Source of the DNA: Calamus simplicifolius
Taxonomy: Eukaryota; Streptophyta; Magnoliopsida; Arecales; Arecaceae
Direction: 5' to 3'
NCBI GenBank assembly: GCA_900491605.1
Contig: UESW01004379.1
Span: forward strand, 945,274 to 1,009,273
DNA: 64,000 nt
Shown here: one piece after another, positions 43,198 to 52,813 of the stretch
Layout: every line of letters starts with the position of its first letter
Numbering within the stretch: the stretch's first letter is position 1
Notes under the pieces: generated by a model
Database searches by the model: none
The model's input: only the letters and a program-made list of their open reading frames with translations
Told to the model about the DNA's origin: nothing
Position numbers and translations under genes: made by a program

Positions 43198-44155
43198 GGT
43201 GGCAACGATTACTGACCTTGGGGCCTCATTTTCAAAAATTATCGATTTGTAGTCCCCTCAAGTAGGGTATATTAAGGGGTTGCTTGGTTAATCATCATGA
43301 TAATTTTTCTTAATGATAGGATCACCAGTAATAAGATCGTTGTATTTCGTATGTCATAAAAGTAAAAAATCATCATACATACAGCACCAATAATACCCTT
43401 AAAATCTTATTTACATAATATATTATATATTACAATAATAATATAATATAGTTATAATGTTATATATTTATTTTTATATATTTAATTATATTTATATTAT
43501 AATATATTATAATATATTATACATAATAATAGTATATAAAATAATATATTATTATGTACTTGGGTGTATGGAGATTGTTAGGTTAGGTTTATATACATAG
43601 ATTACTGGTAAGACTTGATTTATCGGTATGCATCTTTAATGTGCCGATGTACTAGTAAGGCTTAATTCATTAGTTTGTAGCTATAGATTTTGTTAGCGTC
43701 ACCCGTAAGGCTTGATCCACTAATATTATTGTGATGACTCTAAGATTTTTGGCATTATGTGATGCAATCTAATACCGCATCAAGATAAAGAATAACAAAT
43801 ATTTTATTTTATCTTATGTCATTGCATAGATTTATATGCAGCATAATTTATGTTATCATGTACTTTATTGCCATATTCAAATATTTGCTTGATTATAAGT
43901 TAAATGCATATCCATATCTGTAATGTAAGAATTTTGGCTAGGTTATTAGCTTATGTCCTTTTATATTTTTTTAAAGGATGATGGCTATGTTACGGAGCAG
44001 GATATTGAAATAGATTTGGAGAGAGATAGAGTAGTTGTATTTTTTGATACTTCTATCGTACCGAAATAAATGAGACTTACTGGTGAGAATCTTTGGCTGT
44101 GCATGTTTATGTTAGGTTAGGTTTATATACAAGAACAGGATAGAATCCTCAGGCT
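43198..44155. other. Non-coding segment, AT-rich
   Basis: I see no gene. A Tourist-like end (GGGGTTGCTTGGTTAATC at 43275, after TTAA) is present without a partner. A very AT-rich block (TATATT/AATATA words) covers about 43410-43555. The stretch 43560-44150 has repeated words such as GTAAGRCTTGAT and TTAGGTTAGGTTTATATAC but no recognisable element. Confidence 0.5.
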
Positions 44156-44301
44156 AGTGGCTTACTTCTTGTGTTAGATATGGAAAGTGTATATTTTCGG
44201 CAAGGATAGCCTCGTGCTCATCAAATTTAGTGGCTACTTCTTGTGTTAGATATGAAAAGTATAAACTTTCAGCAAGGATAGCCTCGTGCTCATCAAATTT
44301 T
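44156..44301. repeat. Two tandem copies of a 73-bp unit
   Basis: Copies at 44156-44228 and 44229-44301 start AGTGGCTTACTTCTTGTG and AGTGGCTACTTCTTGTG. They share GCAAGGATAGCCTCGTGCTC. Confidence 0.85.
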
Positions 44302-44320
44302 GTAAATTTGGTTCACTGGA

Positions 44321-44632
44321 GTGGTCACTTTATCTACAATATTTTGCTTGTTTGTGATTGCAAAGAAATGAACGGATTTTAACAATCATTTAGATAAAGC
44401 AAATATACTACAAGTGATGACCAGTGGTCACTTTATCTGCAATAGTTTGCTTGTTTGTGATTGCAAAGAAATGAGCGGATTTTAACAACCATTTAGATAT
44501 CGAAGCGAATATACTACAAGCGACGACCAGTGGTCACTTTATCTGCGGTAGTCTACTTGTTTGTGATTGCAAAGAAATGAGCATCTTAACTATCATTTAG
44601 ATATCGAAGCGAATATACTACAAATGATGACC
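44321..44632. repeat. Three tandem copies of a roughly 105-bp unit
   Basis: Units begin with GTGGTCACTTTATCT at 44321, 44424 and 44530. Each contains TTGTTTGTGATTGCAAAGAA and ATATACTACAA. Copies 2 and 3 share ATATCGAAGCGAATATAC, which copy 1 has lost, so copies 2 and 3 are the younger pair. Confidence 0.85.
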
Positions 44633-44748
44633 CAGAAAATCAGTTAAAAATATAAAGCAATAGCAATACTAAAACTTCTTGTTGTATGGGGAGGGAAGAG
44701 GCTCCATTTATAATGATGACCAAGTGGAATTCAGTCCTAATTCTTTAA

Positions 44749-45093
44749 GGTAGTGTTTGGTAGGAAAAATGTTATCCATGGATAAGTGTACGGGATAGAG
44801 TTATCTCCTGGCTATCCCTAGGGATATCCCTTGGCTATCCCATTGATCATATCAAATGCAAAAAGGTAAATCCATGGGATAACCTTTTTTTACTTTTATT
44901 TGGAGGGATAACCAGCTATTCCTGCATTCTCTAGGGAATAAATTGAGGGGATATCCCATGGTTAACCATGGTTAACCATGGATTATCCCTTTGGTTAACT
45001 TTATTCCCTGCTATCCCTTATAGTTATAGCTTTTGGAAATAAAAGGGGATATCCAAAGGATATCCCCTCTTATCCCTTATTTCAAACACTACC
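44749..45093. mobile_element. Tourist-like (PIF/Harbinger) MITE, 345 bp
   Basis: Ends GGTAGTGTTTGG and CAAACACTACC form a terminal inverted repeat. TAA occurs directly outside both ends (44746-44748 and 45094-45096), the 3-bp duplication of PIF/Harbinger elements. The interior is rich in GGGATATCCC, CCATGG and GGTTAACC, so it is itself highly palindromic. It has no coding capacity. Confidence 0.82.
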
Positions 45094-45096
45094 TAA

Positions 45097-45572
45097 GATA
45101 ATTTTGACAGTTATCCTCTAGCATTTTCACAATCGGAATCAACTGCAGACAAACAATTAGAATCATCTCGGTCAAATACCCGGAAACACCACCCAAGATC
45201 CAAACCCAGAATCATTTCTAAATAGAGAACTGATGGGCAATGGTCTGGTTTGCTAGTTGTCTGTTCGCATACCATCTTCACCACATCTCATGTAACGAAG
45301 CAGATTACTAGGTCAAAATGCAAAATAATATGCCACGCCGCAGCTCGTGCAGAGAATCGATACCAAGCTTCCTAATCACAGAGAATCCTAGAAGATGCTT
45401 GAATATTGCTATTGTTAAGACTAGGCCGGATGATGCCATTCCTGCAAAGATTTGCTGTAATACCCTCAGTTTAAGCACCTTCACAGTCGCAAAAATGTGA
45501 ACAAAAACATGCAACTGAAGATTTGTCCATCACTAAAGTAACAATGAAGCTGTAAATTTTATTCACTGGACT
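45097..45572. other. Unassigned segment before the LINE
   Basis: I see no recognisable gene. A 68-codon minus-strand ORF (45308-45514) is hydrophobic and without known motifs. The segment ends in eight G (45573-45580), where the LINE is taken to begin. Confidence 0.3.
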
Positions 45573-45594
45573 GGGGGGGGAGAAAAAATCAATT

Positions 45595-46953
45595 TTGCTT
45601 GGCCGTGGACTGTCATCTTCTAGAATGTATAAATGTTACGAGTGCTCTGGTTCTCCTCAGGGGACTTGCTTTAAGATTTGTGTTACGAGTGCTTTCTTCC
45701 CGATCTCCGGCGTCTCCTCTTTGCTCTCGATCTTCTCCCGCTGGATGATGGCTGCTGGCAGCTCCGTCCCTCTGTCCGGTAGTGATCGGCGAAAGGCCCC
45801 TGCTGGTGCCCCTCGTCGTCCGAGCGGTAGCGCCTTCCTGTGGTCCACTTCGGAGCCGTCGCCGGAGGAAATCGCCGCTCTGGAGCTGTCCTTCCCGGAT
45901 GTCATCCAGCTTCCCACTGCGGCGATTGATCTGGAGATCTCGGAGTGGGCTCAGTTGGGGTTGATTGTGCGAAGCCTCTCTCGCTGGGTTCCCTCTGAGG
46001 CTGTCATCCGGGAGCTTCGTAGAGGAGGAATCGACGGCGGAATCAAGATTATTGGCCTTTCCCATCGCACTTACCTGCTCAAATTTGATCTTCAGACTGC
46101 TCGGGATGCTGTACTGTCGCAGCCGTGGATCGTCAACGGCCAGCCACTCGCTGCGGAGGCTTGGCGTCCAGGATTTATCCCAGCTGAAGATGCTCTGCAT
46201 CAAGCTCTGCTTTGGATTCGGCTTCCTAAGCTACCGATAGAGCTTTGGACGGAAGATTCCCTTCGAGCAATCCTATCGGTTGCTGGCCAGTATGTGGGCA
46301 TGGATTCGTCTACGAAGGAGCAGAGGCGGGGAGGGTACGCCCGGGCATGTGTCTGCGTTGATTTGCGCCAGCCATTCCGCCCTGGTGCTCGGTTCAGAGC
46401 ATCTGGTAACCCCTTTTGGCAACAATTTGTCTACGAGCATGTAGACGGTATTTGCTCCGCGTGTGGATCCCTTCACCTCTCCGGGCCGTGTTCTTCATCA
46501 ATGGGTTCAGCTGGGGTGGACCAGTCGCCGTCTGCTGCGCCACGTTTTGGTCCGTGGATGTCGGCTCTCCGGATCCGTCGTCAAGCTCCGCTGGTGGATT
46601 CCAGGCCGTCTGGTCGAATGGATGGATCGCCGGGTGTGCTCACGGCTGCTCCTGTGGGCGGGGAGGAAGGTTGGATGATCCCGAAGAAGACCTCAAGGAG
46701 GACGGGCGCTTCTTCAAATCATCCTCAAATGGTTGTCTCCCCTGTTAGTAATCCCTCAGTCACCGCTGATGGACCGTGCCGGGACTGTGCTGGCGTGCCG
46801 GTTACTGTAGCACTTGTTTCTGAAACTTCGTCTGCTTCAGTGGTGGCTTCAGAGGGTTTTAAGAATCCTATTATCAATTCTCAGCCTCTGACTGATCCTA
46901 AGATACTAAGGAAGCCCAGTCCCGCAAATCCTCCAAGACTCCATGTCAATTGA
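45595..46953 (+). CDS. LINE ORF1 (DUF4283-type RNA-binding protein)
   Basis: The open frame has 452 codons. The initiator is more likely one of the adjacent ATGs in SRWMMAAGSS (about 45745) than the first in-frame ATG, since the residues before it look like 5' untranslated sequence. The DUF4283-like region (ALELSFPDVIQL, then GIKIIGLSHRTYLLKFD, DAVLSQPWIVNGQPLAAEAWRPGF, IRLPKLPIELW) is followed by a knuckle with spaced Cys (HVDGICSACGSLHLSGPC, about 46440-46495). The protein would bind LINE RNA. The frame stops at 46951-46953, and a related tail continues in the next frame. Confidence 0.8.
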   Translation: MLGRGLSSSRMYKCYECSGSPQGTCFKICVTSAFFPISGVSSLLSIFSRWMMAAGSSVPLSGSDRRKAPAGAPRRPSGSAFLWSTSEPSPEEIAALELSFPDVIQLPTAAIDLEISEWAQLGLIVRSLSRWVPSEAVIRELRRGGIDGGIKIIGLSHRTYLLKFDLQTARDAVLSQPWIVNGQPLAAEAWRPGFIPAEDALHQALLWIRLPKLPIELWTEDSLRAILSVAGQYVGMDSSTKEQRRGGYARACVCVDLRQPFRPGARFRASGNPFWQQFVYEHVDGICSACGSLHLSGPCSSSMGSAGVDQSPSAAPRFGPWMSALRIRRQAPLVDSRPSGRMDGSPGVLTAAPVGGEEGWMIPKKTSRRTGASSNHPQMVVSPVSNPSVTADGPCRDCAGVPVTVALVSETSSASVVASEGFKNPIINSQPLTDPKILRKPSPANPPRLHVN

Positions 46954-47486
46954 AGGATTTCCAATTTGCTGCTGCTTCCCCTGTAGCCAAGGCTGAATTC
47001 CATTCTAATACAAATGAGGTAGTGGCAGTTAAATCAAAGGAGGTATTGGCAGTTAACCCTTTTGACCTTTTGGGTTCGGATCGTTGGGTCGGGAGTCCCA
47101 AGATCCGGGATGATGCGAATCCTACTTCACTCAAACGGGCCCGACCTGCTGTGTCTGCGGGTCCCAGAGTTCTTTCCAAGGAAGCAAAAGGCAAGAGTTG
47201 TCGGTCTTCCTCTGGTAAAGCCCGTTCTGTGGCTTTTGCTCCTCCCTCTGAATCAGCACCTTGCCGGGCTGCTTGCGATCATGATGCAATGGTCTCTTCT
47301 CTCAAGAAGGTGATTCGTGCTGATGAGGAGGCTGTAGCCATGGATCTATCACGGCAGTCGGACCTGGTGGCTCAGGTCGGCTGCCCTTTGTCTGAGGATG
47401 AGTTGGTGACCCAGGGCCTGGACTCTGGAGATCATTATGATATGGAATTGGCTGAAGCCAAGGATGGGGCCCATGTGACCCCTTGA
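46950..47486 (+). pseudogene. LINE ORF1 tail in another frame
   Basis: 178 codons begin at an ATG overlapping the ORF1 stop (ATGA-type overlap region at 46950) and end just before ORF2. The content (Ser/Lys/Ala-rich, acidic end) suits the basic C-terminal part of plant L1 ORF1. It may be the ORF1 end displaced by a frameshift, or a separate small ORF. I cannot tell which. Confidence 0.5.
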
Positions 47487-47506
47487 CCTGGGTTTTCTTT
47501 TTTATG

Positions 47507-50500
47507 AAGATACTTATTTGGAACGTCCGAGGAGCGTTAAAACCTTCTTTTCGCTCCTCCTTTACTCGGTTATTGCAGCTTCATCAGTTTGATATTTGTG
47601 TTTTGCTGGAAACTCGTCTTTCGGGTCTCAGTCTTCAGCGATTTCAGCGGAGAGTTTCCCGGTGTTGGTCTTCTTATGCTGTGGAATCTAATGGCCTCTC
47701 TGGAGGTATTCTGGCACTCTGGCGGGAGCCTTCCATCCGTATTGATGCTTTCCATAGTTGTAATCAACAGGTGGCCCTGGTTATTTCGGAAGGGATTACT
47801 CCGCCTTGGTTGCTGCTTGGCGTCTATGCTAGTACGGACTATAGAGAGAGGCGTCAGCTATGGTCCGAGACACTCACTCTGTTAGGCCAGGATTTTCCTA
47901 CGCTTATTGCCGGAGATTTTAATTGTATTGTGGATGCTTCGGAGAAGCGGGGGGGGCGTCGGTTTGTGGATTCCCCGAATTCTTCTGAGTTCCGCTCTTT
48001 TCTTTCCACTGCCAGGGTTGTTGATTTGGGGTTTTCTGGCTCTCGGTTCACATGGTGTAACAACCGACGGGGAACTGCTCGGGTGTGGGAGCGGCTTGAC
48101 CGAGCTTTGGCCTCTCCTGGTGGATGCAGCTCTTTTCCGGTGCTACTATTTCTCATTTGCCTCGGATTGCGTCTGACCACTGCCCCCTTCTGATCTCTAC
48201 GGAGTCTTCATCTCGGCCTCTGAGGCCGTTTCGGTTTGAGCAATTCTGGACTTCTTACTCTTCGACCCGGGCTATTATCCGTCAGGTGTGGCGGATGCCA
48301 GTTAGAGGAAGCTCTGTCTACCGTCTTTCCCGCCGCCTTGAATTAGTGAAGCGCAGGCTCTTGAGTTGGAGTCGGCGAGAGGTGGGCATTCTTGACCAGC
48401 GTATTCAATCAGTGGAAGCTGACATTGCTGTGCTTCAGGCTAAGGAAGATTCTGATGGCTGCCTCTCGGAGTCAGATCTCCAGACTCTCCGTCGGAATTT
48501 GTCCTTACACCACTCTATTCTTAGTCAGCAGGAGACTTATTGGCGACAGCGGTCCCGGATACAGTGGCTTCAGGAGGGCGATCGGAATACCAGATTCTTT
48601 CATCAGGCTACTGTGGCTCGGCGGGCTGCCAATCGTATTCGGCATATTCGTGATGAGAATGGCCATATTGCGGAAGACGAGGAGACTATTCGTGAACAGA
48701 TTGTCCATTATTTTCAGTCCCGTTGGTCGGAGGTGTCTGCCAGTGGCTGCCCCATTTCTTCTGTTCCTCTGGATGCCGGGTGACTGAGGATGATAATGTT
48801 ATGCTTGTGAGGGAGGTTTCGGCGGAGGAGATTCGTTCTGCTGTTTGGGTTCTGGGCCCTGATAAGGCCCCTGGTCCTGACGGGTTTCCTCCCTTCTTCT
48901 TCCGACGCTATTGGGATATTATCGGGTCGGATGTGGTTATGGCTATTCAGATGGTTTTCTCATCTAAGGCTATTCCTCCAGAGTGGCAGCGTACTTTTGT
49001 CACTCTTATCCCTAAGAGGTCGACGGCTTCTCTTCCCCAGCATTATCGGCCTATCAGTTTATGTACCACCCTGTACAAAATCTGTGCTCGCCTCTTGGTC
49101 ACTCGTCTCCAGGGAGTGATTCCCCGTCTTATATCTATGGAACAGGGGGCGTTCATTCGTGGTCGCACCATCACTGATAATGCTCTTATTGCCCAAGAAT
49201 TCATGCATGATCTTAATCGGGCGACTGGCAGAAGGGCTCTTATGGCCATCCAGTTGGACATGGAAAGAGCTTATGATAGGATCAGTTGGACTTATCTTCG
49301 GCAGACTCTTCAGGAGTTTCGTTTTGATGATCTCTTCATAGAGTGGGTTATGGCTTGTGTTCAGGGGCCGACCTTTTCCATCCTCATCAATGGAGGTCCT
49401 TCGGGTTTTTTCCCATCAGCTGGGGGGCTTCGGCAGGGTTGCCCTCTTTCTCCTTTCCTGTTCATCCTCTGTGCCGATGATTTGTCTCGCACCTTTGCTC
49501 ATGCTGGTGGAGCGTCTATGTTGCAGCCTTATATGCCTGGGCCCCAAGGCCCCCCTCTTACTCATTTGCTCTTTGCAGACGATTGTATTCTTCTTAGCCC
49601 AGCTTCTATTCAGAATGCGGCGGTTTACTCTGCTATTATACAAGCCTATTGCCAAGCTTCCGGCCAGCGGGTCAATCTGCAGAAATCTGTCCTTTGTTTT
49701 AGCCCGTCGATCCCTTGTCGTCGGCGGACTACGATCTCCCAATTGTTAGGGATCTCTTCCCATTCTGACCGCCTATCCTACCTTGGGATCCCTATTTCGG
49801 GGCGTCGTCCTCGGCAGACTGACTTCGGAGATCTTGATCGTCGGATAGCGGATCGGTTGAGTAGGTGGCAGGCTTCCAGCCTCTCGTTGATGGGTCGGAT
49901 TATGCTGATTCGGTCCATCCTCACCTCGCTTCCCCTTTACCTCTTATCTAACACCCTGATTCCGGTTATCTGTCTGCGCCGGATTGAGAGGCGTTTTCGG
50001 GATTTTCTCTGGGGTTCGAGTCAGGGAGGCCACGGTATTCATCTCCTTTCATGGGATATTGTTTGTATGCCTATTAGAGAGGGTGGGCTGGGAATTCAGT
50101 CGTTGGTCCTTCGCCGGGAAGCTCTGTTTGCGAAGCATGCCTCTAGATTTTTATTGGACCCTCACTGCTTCTGGAGTATAGTTATGAGAGGTAGATATGG
50201 TGCCTGGTCTTCTGATTCTACTTCCCGCACTCCTCGCGGATGCTCTCCGTTTTGGCGGGCGATTTGTCAGGCTGCCCCTTCTGTTATGCCCGATATTCAC
50301 TGGATGATTGGGGATGGGAGATCTGTTGATGTTACCCAGGATAGTTGGATTGCAGCCACTCCTCTATCCCGCTGGCCGACCTTTATTAGTACTGATGTTG
50401 ATCCTTCTATGCCAGTGGCTGCGTTGATCTGCCAGGATAGTAATGTTTGGAATGCTTCCACTGTTTTCCGACTTTTTGGGTGGAGCTTGCGCTCAGGATT

Positions 50501-51609
50501 CTTGCCATTCCCCTTGCCCCCTCAGCTGATTCGGATACCAGACTTTGGCGGCGCTCCTGCCTTTCTTCTGCTCCTACCAGGGATCTTGTTGACTGTTTCC
50601 GTTCTCGGACTTTCGGGGTTGGACGATGTTGCATGGATCTGGCGTTTGCCTATCCACCCCAGGATCCGGCTTTTCTTGTGGAAGCTTCGGTGGAACCGCC
50701 TTCCTACCTGCGCTCTTCTGGCTGGCCGTGGTCTCCTCATGTCGTCTCTCTGCCCAATCTGTGGGCTTGAGGATGAGTCGGTAGATCATGTTATTTTTAC
50801 TTGCTCTCGAGCTATGAGGATATGGCAGCAGATGCAGCTCACCCCGTGGGTGCCTGAGGACGGACCCATTCGGCTGTCTTTCTTGCACGCCATTCGTCTT
50901 GCTGCTCAGAGGGGTCTGGGTGCCCAGTGTGCTGTCTCAGCTTACTTGGCTTATCATATTTGGCTCACGAGGAATCAGATGGTTTTCTCTGATGAGACTG
51001 CTCCATCCCATATTATTATCAGAAAGGCTGTTTTTCTTGCTAAGGAGTATGGCCGCTCTTCTTGCTGTTCACTCTGCTCGACCCGGCTTCTGGGACTCCC
51101 CTGCTGCCTTGGCAGCGCACCGTTCTACGGTCTTTGTTTCTTGGGAGCCCCCACCCCCGGGTTATGTCAAAGTGAACTTTGATGGCTCTGTCTCCGATCG
51201 TATCGTTGGGTCCGGTTTTGTTATTAGGGGTTCGGAGGGAGAGCTTCTTGCTGCCGGTGGCCATGGTTCCCTGGATTTATCGGTTCCGATGGCGGAGCTT
51301 CAGGCTGCTTGGGCTGGAATCAGTTATGCCGTTCGTTATTTGGCCTCAGACAGACTGATTATTGAGGGAGATTCTCTCACTGTTATTCGGTGGATTCGTC
51401 GGGATGGGGGTCCTCATTCCACCAATCCCATCCTTCGTGCTATCTGGGATTCTCTCCGGACTACAACTGCGCCTATGATTCGCCATATTTATAGGGAAGC
51501 CAATGCGGCAGCTGATTGGGTTGCAAATCTCACAGCTCGCCATCCAGGCCCGTGGGAATGGCATAGGGGTGATCCTTGCCCCCTTATTTTGCAGCAAATT
51601 ATATTCTGA
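47507..51609 (+). pseudogene. LINE ORF2 (endonuclease, RT, zf-RVT, RNase H), three frameshifts
   Basis: It starts MKILIWNVRGA (ATG about 47504-47507). APE-type endonuclease: ETRLSG, GDFNCI (about 47910), GSRFTWCNNR, then a shift near 48120 before SDHCPLL. A second shift occurs near 48770. RT: PGPDGFPPFFFRRYW, TLIPKRS, RPISLCTTLYKI, QGAFIRGRTITDN, GLRQGCPLSPFLF (about 49430), LLFADDCILL (about 49570). zf-RVT: FLWKLRWNRLPT, CPICGLEDESVDHVIFTC (about 50750). A third shift falls near 51050. RNase H: VNFDGSVSD, AELQAAWAG, EGDSLTVIRWI, YREANAAADWVAN (to 51609), with all four catalytic acids. All catalytic motifs survive, so the lesions are few. Confidence 0.88.
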
Positions 51610-51658
51610 CTTCTCGGGCTTGACTCATGCCAGACTGGTGTGATCGCCCATTTGTAAC

Positions 51659-51669
51659 AAAAAAAAAAA
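51659..51669 (+). other. Poly(A) tail of the LINE
   Basis: A run of A (51659-51669) ends the LINE 50 bp after the ORF2 stop. It marks the 3' end from which target-primed reverse transcription began. Confidence 0.8.
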
Positions 51670-52813
51670 GTAATGAGGCTAATATGATATGACTCGATGC
51701 AATTATATAAGTATTTTATTTTTGAAAAGATTATGAGGAAGGAACTTCACCATGAGCAAATTTAATTAAAATCATAACAATTTACAAGATAAAAGATGAA
51801 TAAATAAAGGATAAAAGATTATAGAAAAAAAAAATGAGAGTTCAGCTACTTCTTGAGATAGAGATTGCCACATATGCTAAAGCTAGCAAGATCTGGACAT
51901 GCTCTTGTGATGCAATTATATAAGTAATAAGTCTAATATGACAATCTCCTGAGACATGAAAGTTCTTAAGAATTACAGCATCCAGCTTCACCATCATTGT
52001 GATTGACCACACTGTGGAATGCATGTAACCCGTTGGACATACAATTAAAGCAAGAGAATATGATCTTTGCCAGCCGAATCAGCCAGCCATCAGTTGGCAT
52101 CAAAAGAGTTATAATCTGGTTGCTTTCATCAGTTTTACTAAAAAATCTGAATACAGTAATAATACCCTGTATCATTTCCCAATGACTGATCTGAGATTTA
52201 TCATGAACAAAAAGAACAAACACCAGCTAGAAACTTCTTAGGCTAAGGTCTGTCACTATGATACAAGTAACATGGGGCATTCACTTAGTATACGCTGCAT
52301 ATTGAGATTATTAGAAATAATATTAAATATGCTTGTAAAGCTCAACTAAACTTCTGTTTAGAAAAAACACCTTGTTCTGAAAGCTACTCCTAGACATGTA
52401 AATTTGCAAGTATTAACTGCATTCTGAAGGCGAACTGACACATGATCAAGCCACCAACTTTGGCAAGAGGCATACACGCATTGAGCTTTCATATCATAAC
52501 ATGCATACTGTACCTCAGAATCTCAGCAACATGAGCAGGTCTTCATGGCACAATAAGACGTAGCACCACTCAATAAAAGATCTTTTATGTAGTATTGCCT
52601 ATGAAGGATCATGTACACATTTGTCCCATGATTTAACGAATATCTGAGGCCAGTTATACAGTTACAAAACCCTCTGCCTTTGTAGATGAATAGGACACTG
52701 CCTGACAACACCACAGGGATTAATCTTTCCTTCTACCAAATATTTCAGCTTTAACATATCCCCAACTTGAAGACATCTGATCAGCATGATTGGTTAGATA
52801 TTGAGTGGCCGCC
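51670..52813 (-). other. 3' flank and probable 3' UTR of the TPS1-like gene
   Basis: No protein-coding signal is visible. GATGCAATTATATAAGTA occurs twice (about 51694 and 51909), a short direct repeat about 215 bp apart. The 3' untranslated region of the TPS1-like gene should begin at 52813 and run leftward. I could not place a poly(A) signal with confidence. Confidence 0.4.

Larger units (their letters stand above)
45573..51669 (+). mobile_element. L1-type LINE, nearly full length (about 6.1 kb)
   Basis: It has ORF1, then ORF2 with endonuclease, reverse transcriptase, zf-RVT and RNase H, and a poly(A) tail (51659-51669). The codons are GC-rich compared with the AT-rich flanks. The 5' edge is set at a G-run (45573-45580). 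I found no convincing target-site duplication. ORF2 has three frame changes, so the copy is not autonomous. Its strand is opposite to the TPS1-like gene, and it ends about 1.1 kb beyond the stop codon of that gene. Confidence 0.9.

Noticed and set aside
45308..45514. Hydrophobic 68-codon minus ORF
   Set aside because: It has no recognisable domain, no neighbouring exon and no splice context strong enough to call.
51694..51925. Direct repeat GATGCAATTATATAAGTA as a target duplication
   Set aside because: The sequence between the copies has no element ends, and one copy lies right of the LINE tail. It could be chance or a small duplication.
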